This document shows positions 61,130 through 64,000 of a stretch of 64,000 bases of DNA, piece after piece. Position 1 is the first letter of the stretch. Each line of letters begins with the position of its first letter. Below the pieces are notes generated by a model. The model made no database searches. It was not told where the DNA came from and saw only the letters and a list, made by a program, of their open reading frames with translations. Both the position numbers and the translations under genes were made by a program. Source of the stretch: Tillus elongatus (lineage: Eukaryota; Arthropoda; Insecta; Coleoptera; Cleridae). Where the stretch lies: NCBI GenBank assembly GCA_964006375.1, contig OZ023267.1, positions 28,890,739 through 28,954,738 of the forward strand, in the 5' to 3' direction.

Positions 61130-61920
61130 TTAATTATATATTATACAATCTATGTGTACCTAATTCGTAAGATGATCCAGTCTCAAGCAAAACTGGCGAA
61201 CCCTTCGTCGGTGTCAACTACAAGAGATGCTTTAAAACTTGTTTCTTTACTGGGTACGTTTTAGTTCTTGATAACCTAACGTCATGTTTTAGTTGCTTCT
61301 GTACTCTGTATCTATGTTTGTAATTACACACTGTTTCCGTGTTCACGTCACATTATTATTTTTAATTAATTATGTTACCATATAACCTTATACAACATTG
61401 ACCTCACACCATTCATGTTGACATTAATTTACATTTACGTCTATCGGCCATCTTCCCTTCTACTCTACGACTGGCATGGACATGCGCTGTATGCCTAAAG
61501 AAGGGAGGTGCCGTGCCTAAATATACAATTTCCAGATGTGTTTAACATAGAACAGGTAACAGAATCAAACATGCAAAATAGTTACTTATATAGGTCTCAC
61601 CACTATACCGTAATCATCATCTATCTTTTTCATTAAATTTTAAAGTTATATAATATTATAAGGACATCTCAAGCACATTCTGAGCGAATATTTTGAATGA
61701 TCTATTCAAATATTCTCCGTATATTGATGAATAATTTTCTTGGGATGTGATTGAATGAATGTACTCAGAATATTCAGTTTGAAATTCCATAAATGTTATT
61801 AGAACATTCGGAAACAAATATTCTGAAAAAAGAGTGTTCTCAGAATATCTTGTACTGTATGGGTACAGCTTAACTGAAGTGAGTTTTCATTTTAGGAGCT
61901 ATTTAAAAGTTGCTTCACAT
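61130..61920. other. no gene recognised
   Basis: Contains several short ATATTCTGA / GAACATTC / AATATTC motifs at 61680-61860, similar to motifs at 57955-58150, possibly decayed repeats. Confidence 0.35.
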
Positions 61921-61924
61921 CATT

Positions 61925-62080
61925 TTAGTAAGAGAAGATTAGAACCTGTGATAAGCACTTATTAGTACACCTGGAGAACACAAATCGCCATAACACATGA
62001 CGCTAACTTGGTTAGTGAAACGATTCTTAAGTTTTTTTAAATGTGTTGTGATTTGCGTTCCCCAATTGTACTTATCATTT
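61925..62080. repeat. PLE terminal repeat remnants (inverted), hammerhead decayed
   Basis: CCTGTGATAAGCACTTATTA at the left, and GACGCTAACTTGGTTAGTGA / AACGATTCTTAAGTTT in plus sense. The core reads ACATGACG (CTGATGA lost) and GTC is lost. The flanks ACAAATCGCCATAACACAT and ATGTGTTGTGATTTGCGT are inverted. Confidence 0.7.
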
Positions 62081-62181
62081 TAGTTAACTAACAATTTAAT
62101 AAATTGTCAGCCCTGGCCCATTTCTATCCTAATATAGGGACAAAGTATGTAACACTAGATGCATTCTCACAACAATTAGAA

Positions 62182-62222
62182 CCGTAGACCAGTTTTGCTC
62201 TCATTAGAGCTCGTCAGTAGGG
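62182..62222 (-). ncRNA. hammerhead ribozyme, array unit 1, mutated
   Basis: Minus strand: CTGACGA core and GCTCT-AATG-AGAGC intact. GAAA is changed to AAAA and stem III reads ACTGGT. The loss of the conserved G should abolish cleavage. Confidence 0.8.
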
Positions 62223-62485
62223 CATACTAATTGCAGCGAAAATACACATATAAAGTAATAGGCTAAAGTAGCCAGCTTTTCAACACTAAGTAAGTGGTGA
62301 GCGTGTCCCCATCTAGTTGCGGAACCAAGTAATATGTTGTCACGCCAGCTCCAAATAACACAGTGTTGAAAAATGTAGGCTATACAACTAACTAACAATT
62401 TAATAAATTGTCAGCCCTGGCCCATTTCTACCCTAATATAGGGTCAAAGTATGTAGGGCTAGATGCATTCTCACAACAATTAGAA

Positions 62486-62526
62486 CCGTTGACCGGTTTC
62501 GCTCTTATTAGAGCTCGTCAGCATGG
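62486..62526 (-). ncRNA. hammerhead ribozyme, array unit 2, core intact
   Basis: Minus strand: CTGACGA, GCTCT-AATA-AGAGC, GAAA, palindromic ACCGGT and C are all present. Stem I (CCATG with AACGG) has two mismatches, so activity would be reduced. Confidence 0.8.
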
Positions 62527-62794
62527 CATACTAATTGCAGCGAAAATACACCTATAAAGTAATACGGCTAAAGTAGCCAGCCTTTCAACACTAAGTGAGT
62601 GATGAGCGTGTCGCCATCTAGTTGTGGAACCAAGTAGTAGGTTGTCACGCCAGCTCCAAATAACACAAAGTGTTAAAAAATAGAGACTGTATACAACTAA
62701 CTAACAATTTAATAAATTGTCAGCCCTAGCCCATTTCTACCCTAATATAGGGACAAAGTATGTAGGGCTAGATGCATTCTCACAACAATCAGAA

Positions 62795-62835
62795 CCGTAT
62801 TCCGGTTTCGCTCTTATTATAGCTCGTCAGTACAG
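62795..62835 (-). ncRNA. hammerhead ribozyme, array unit 3, mutated
   Basis: Minus strand: CTGACGA kept; stem II GCTAT-AATA-AGAGC has a mismatch; GAAA kept; stem III and cleavage region ACCGGAAT instead of ACCGGTCT. Cleavage site lost. Confidence 0.78.
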
Positions 62836-62964
62836 CATACTAATTGCAGCGAAAATACACCTATAAAGTAATACGGCTAAAGTAGCCAGCCTTTCAACAC
62901 TAAGTGAGTGGTGTGCGTGTCGCCATCTACTTGCGGAACCAAGTAGTATGTTGTCACGCCAGCT

Positions 62965-62990
62965 GTAATGAGAGCGAAACCGGTCTACGG
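62965..62990 (+). ncRNA. hammerhead 3' half in inverted unit
   Basis: TAATGAGAGC, GAAA, ACCGGT, C and TACGG are present. The CTGACGA half was lost at the inversion point. Confidence 0.75.
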
Positions 62991-63142
62991 TTGTAATTCT
63001 TGTGAGAATACATTTAGCCTTACATACTTTGTCCCTATATTAGGGTAGAAATGGGCCAGGGCTGACAATTTATTAAATTGTTAGTTAGTTGTATACAGTC
63101 TCTATTTTTAAACACTTTGTGTTATTTGGAGCTGGCGTGACA

Positions 63143-63420
63143 AGTGGTCCTTGTTTTCTCTCCGACAGATACGACTTCAAAAGAGTGTAAGCCTCATCAC
63201 CAAAACCAGAATATTTTAATTTAGCACAAAGTAGATCATGGTTTATTGTATCGAAAGCTTTCGAATAGTCAAGGAGCACAATCAAATCCCTATCCACAGT
63301 AGAAATAATATCATCTAGAATACAAGCGAGGGCTGTAGCCGTGGAAAATCCCCGCCTAAATCCACACTTTATTTCATTATAAAAACTAACCTGCATAGCA
63401 GCTGACCTGAATTCAACAAA
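63143..63420 (-). pseudogene. LINE reverse transcriptase fragment (palm A region)
   Basis: Minus strand: KCGFRRGFSTATALACILDD, IISTVDRDLIVLLDYSKAFD, TINHDLLCAKLKYSGFGDEA, YTLLKSYLSERKQ. This is the CR1/Jockey-like RT block with the first catalytic Asp (LLDYSKAFD). It is cut at 63143 by the retrozyme array and at about 63420 by a PLE terminal-repeat fragment. Confidence 0.87.
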
Positions 63421-63424
63421 TTAA

Positions 63425-63525
63425 AACTAAGTGAAGATTGAAACCTGTGATGAGCACTGATAAGTACACTTGGAGAACCCAAATTACCACAACACATCTT
63501 TTAAGACCTGACTATCGTTTCCTCT
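63425..63525 (-). repeat. PLE terminal repeat fragment
   Basis: Shares CCTGTGATGAGCACTGATAA, CTTGGAGAACCCAAATT and GACCTGACTATCGTTTC with the PLE-2 terminal repeat. It stops within the hammerhead 3' half, where GC-rich sequence begins. Confidence 0.75.
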
Positions 63526-64000
63526 GTCCCCTGTGGGTCCGGAGACTAACTAAAAGAATACGTCCAAGGTAACTCCTGCCTGTCGTAAAAGGCGACTAAT
63601 TGGAATCAAACACTGGCGGGGGTCTTGTCCATGTGGGCCTGGAGGGAGTGATGTACACCCGGATTTTGAGGCCTCCACTCTGGGCTTAGAAATGGATTGT
63701 TGCCCGCACTTGGTTGTTACTCGGGAGGGGGGTTCCGGATGGGTGCCGCCTTGGGTTGAGTGCTGGCGAGTGTCGTGTGTCTAGACGACCCGGAGGGGGT
63801 TGACAACTCTGATGAGTGGTAAACACCCGGGGTTTGGGGCCCCCACTGGTTGCTTCGGAACGGACGGACGGCCTCGCTTGTGCGATGCTCGGGAGCGGGG
63901 CTCGATGGGATATCGCCTTGAGTCTAGCACTGGTGGGTGTCGGGTCTAGACGAACCCGGAGGAGAGCTGAGATCTTTAGGGGTGGAATAAAACTAAGGGT
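63526..64000. repeat. GC-rich ~165-bp tandem repeat (possible LINE 5' region)
   Basis: Far richer in GC than the rest. Two tandem units of about 165 bp share GTCTAGACGA(A)CCCGGAGG (about 63779 and 63945), CGCCTTG(G/A)GT and TGCTCGGGAG/TACTCGGGAG. It begins TCCCCTGTGGGTCCGGAGAC and CTGCCTGTCGTAAAAGGCGA, resembling leaders of some insect LINEs from memory (uncertain). It runs off the window. Confidence 0.45.

Larger units (their letters stand above)
62085..63142 (-). repeat. tandem retrozyme-like array (three units plus inverted partial unit)
   Basis: Three head-to-tail units in minus sense with periods of about 304 and 309 bp (CCCTGGCCCATTTCTA at 62111 and 62415, CCCTAGCCCATTTCTA at 62724). 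Each runs AACAATTTAATAAATTGTCA ... hammerhead ... GGCTAAAGTAGCCAG ... GTTGTCACGCCAGCTCCAAA. At 62955-62965 the orientation reverses, and a fourth, partial unit runs to 63142 in plus sense. There is no ORF. Unit size, tandem order and one hammerhead per unit match animal retrozymes. Confidence 0.88.

Noticed and set aside
62085..63142. CRISPR array or classical satellite
   Set aside because: Units are about 305 bp without short conserved repeats and unique spacers, and contain hammerhead motifs and an inversion, which fit a retrozyme array better.

Overview
The window is AT-rich eukaryotic DNA, most likely from an insect or other arthropod. Signs of this are a methyltransferase exon with a clean splice donor, a 59-bp intron, mariner, DUF4817-type IS630, hAT, BEL/Pao, Ty3/gypsy, Jockey-like and R2-group relics, Penelope-like elements (PLEs), a short TTAGG tract and about ten (TA)n microsatellites. 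There is no prokaryotic operon, CRISPR array or plasmid feature. Nearly all of it is mobile-element sediment; only two places look like host coding sequence.

Host genes. 53835-54140 (+) is the N-terminal coding exon of a Suv4-20/KMT5-type histone H4K20 methyltransferase. It ends at a GTAAGC donor, and the rest of the gene must lie beyond a TE-filled intron of at least 9.8 kb. 8543-8988 (+) looks like two short exons of an unrecognised gene around a 59-bp intron. About 23745-29800 is comparatively poor in recognisable transposons and may be regulatory or intronic.

Layout. 0.5-2.3 kb: DUF4817-type IS630/Tc1-like element. 2.5-4.4: mariner scrap and dispersed family B. 5.0-5.7 and 9.8-11.1: LINE 3' fragments. 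6.2-8.3: retrozyme-like repeat split by a Jockey-like LINE with target duplication. 9.1-9.8: mariner. 11.1-14.2: family A repeats around another IS630 copy. 14.8-15.1: paired PLE terminal repeats. 16.1-18.9: tRNA-derived SINE and two R2-group LINE fragments. 19.0-19.9: mariner. 20.4-22.6: complete DUF4817 transposon inside a (TA)n tract. 28.6-31.6: tandem repeats and BEL/Pao gag-protease relic. 32.7-33.0: SINE. 33.2-35.8: PLE. 36.9-43.9: more family A, a MITE and tandem duplications. 46.2-46.6: divergent retrozyme. 48.8-51.0: second PLE. 51.2-52.5: hAT relic, foldback and SINE body. 54.7-56.7: IS630 scrap, family B and a third hammerhead family. 57.0-59.2: LINE pieces and a nested foldback. 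60.0-61.1: gypsy gag fragments. 62.1-63.1: tandem retrozyme array. 63.1-64.0: LINE piece and GC-rich tandem repeat.

Main point. The window carries at least four unrelated repeat families whose terminal or unit sequences fold as type I hammerhead ribozymes (HHRs), most with a self-complementary stem III of the sort expected to act as dimers. Two families flank PLE reverse transcriptase/GIY-YIG coding regions. One forms a roughly 305-bp tandem array resembling animal retrozymes, which are thought to be mobilised by PLEs. Four HHR copies still keep the conserved core: 6211-6251, 31317-31357, 33281-33321 and 55869-55911. Autonomous helpers and candidate non-autonomous circular-RNA elements thus occur together in one 64-kb window.
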